DNA from: an uncultured archaeon A07HN63 | Lineage (GTDB): Archaea > Halobacteriota > Halobacteria > Halobacteriales > Haloferacaceae | NCBI GenBank assembly: GCA_000496215.1 | Contig: KI543216.1 | Coordinates: 151,251-165,741 of the forward strand | DNA length: 14,491 nucleotides | Direction of reading: 5' to 3' | In this document: positions 13,955 to 14,491 of the stretch, in pieces | Numbering within the stretch: position 1 is the first letter of the stretch | How the letters are laid out: the number at the start of each line of letters is the position of its first letter | Program-made: the position numbers and the translations under genes | Notes under the pieces: generated by a model | Told to the model about the DNA's origin: nothing | What the model saw: only the letters and a program-made list of their open reading frames with translations | The model's database searches: none

Positions 13955-14491
13955 TCACTCGTCGTCGACGACAATCTCCTCCGGTGGCGCGCGCTCGCCG
14001 GCCGGCACAGCGATGTCGAGCCAGTTTTCCTCCGGCGGCAGCGGGCAGGCGAACGTCTCGCTGTAGGCACAGAAGGGATTGTAGGCGAGGTTGAAATCCA
14101 GCGTGACCGTGTCGCCGTTGGTCAGCTCCTCGTCGGGTTCGGTCTCCATGTATCGCCCGCGGTGGTAGGTCTGCTGACCGGTCGTCTTGTCGCGGAACGG
14201 AATGAAGATCGTGTCCGTCTCCTCGCCTTCCTGCTGGTAGCCAGCGAGTTGCTGGCGTTCGTCTCGAAGTTCGAACTCGAAGATGAACGGCCGGAGATAC
14301 CGAATCGGCTGGCCGGCGGTCACGTCAAGTTCTATCGGATCGGGATTGCCGTAGACCCGGACCCGTGTTGGAACGCGAAACTCCGGTTCGGGCTCGAAGT
14401 ACGACAGCCCCTCGAACTCGTCGCGGACCTCCGGCTGAATCGGTGACTGTGGGTGTTCGGTGAAAAACTCGTCCTTGTCCTCGCGCATCTC
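13955..14491 (-). CDS. DUF1684 domain protein, 5' end outside window
   Basis: About 178 residues are visible. The signature of DUF1684 is clear: FIPFRDKTTGQQTYHRGRY in the middle, then TLDFNLAYNPFCAY and CPLPPEENWLDIAVPAGE towards the C-terminus. The visible N-terminus begins E-MREDKDEFF..HPQSPI. Members usually have a W..EL..-type helix before this, so the true start is probably beyond base 14491 and the internal ATG at 14488 is not the start. Cytosolic, no signal peptide. Function of the family is not established to my knowledge. Confidence 0.85.
   Translation of the reverse strand, partial: EMREDKDEFFTEHPQSPIQPEVRDEFEGLSYFEPEPEFRVPTRVRVYGNPDPIELDVTAGQPIRYLRPFIFEFELRDERQQLAGYQQEGEETDTIFIPFRDKTTGQQTYHRGRYMETEPDEELTNGDTVTLDFNLAYNPFCAYSETFACPLPPEENWLDIAVPAGERAPPEEIVVDDE

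Overview
The window looks like chromosomal DNA from a haloarchaeon (class Halobacteria). It is very GC-rich and its predicted proteins are strongly acidic. Many genes have a TTTTA/TTAAA-type element about 25-30 bases before the start codon and no Shine-Dalgarno, which fits leaderless archaeal transcripts. The protein families point the same way: Hel308, archaeal RibH and RibL, a RecJ-like DHH protein with S1 and OB domains, WtpA/WtpB, small Halobacteria-type proteins, and an intron-containing tRNA-Met. Genes are tightly packed and no gene-free stretch exceeds about 170 bases. I see no CRISPR array, insertion sequence, integrase or rRNA.

Layout. Bases 1-2818 hold three minus-strand genes: the N-terminal part of Hel308 (cut by the left edge), a class I/II PLP aminotransferase, and lumazine synthase (ribH), which overlaps the aminotransferase by ATGA. 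A divergent promoter region (2819-2972) carries six tandem 14-base repeats between two identical, mirror-placed TATA-like hexamers. To its right come an MFS transporter (oxalate/formate or monocarboxylate type) and an exported, membrane-anchored phospholipase D-like protein (2973-5871). Bases 5922-7820 (minus) encode a RecJ-like DHH protein. Divergent from it are a JAMM/MPN metalloprotease gene with an apparent 1-base frameshift near its 3' end, and ribL (FAD synthetase). A tungstate/molybdate ABC pair, wtpA-wtpB (8932-10682), follows without an ATPase gene. Convergent to it is a TVP38/TMEM64-like membrane protein. Bases 11484-13330 carry a small acidic protein, a winged-helix/zinc-knuckle-like protein and a PH-like/coiled-coil protein. 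The right end has tRNA-Met(CAU) with a 78-base intron, a two-helix small membrane protein, and a DUF1684 protein cut by the right edge.

How the genes work together. Two steps of flavin coenzyme synthesis are present but in separate transcription units (RibH makes lumazine, RibL makes FAD). RecJ-like and Hel308 are DNA repair or replication enzymes. WtpA/WtpB would import tungstate or molybdate but need an ATPase from elsewhere. The rest are housekeeping or lineage-specific genes. I found no clear defence or mobile system. The most unusual signals are the 14-base repeat array, the JAMM frameshift and the exported PLD protein.
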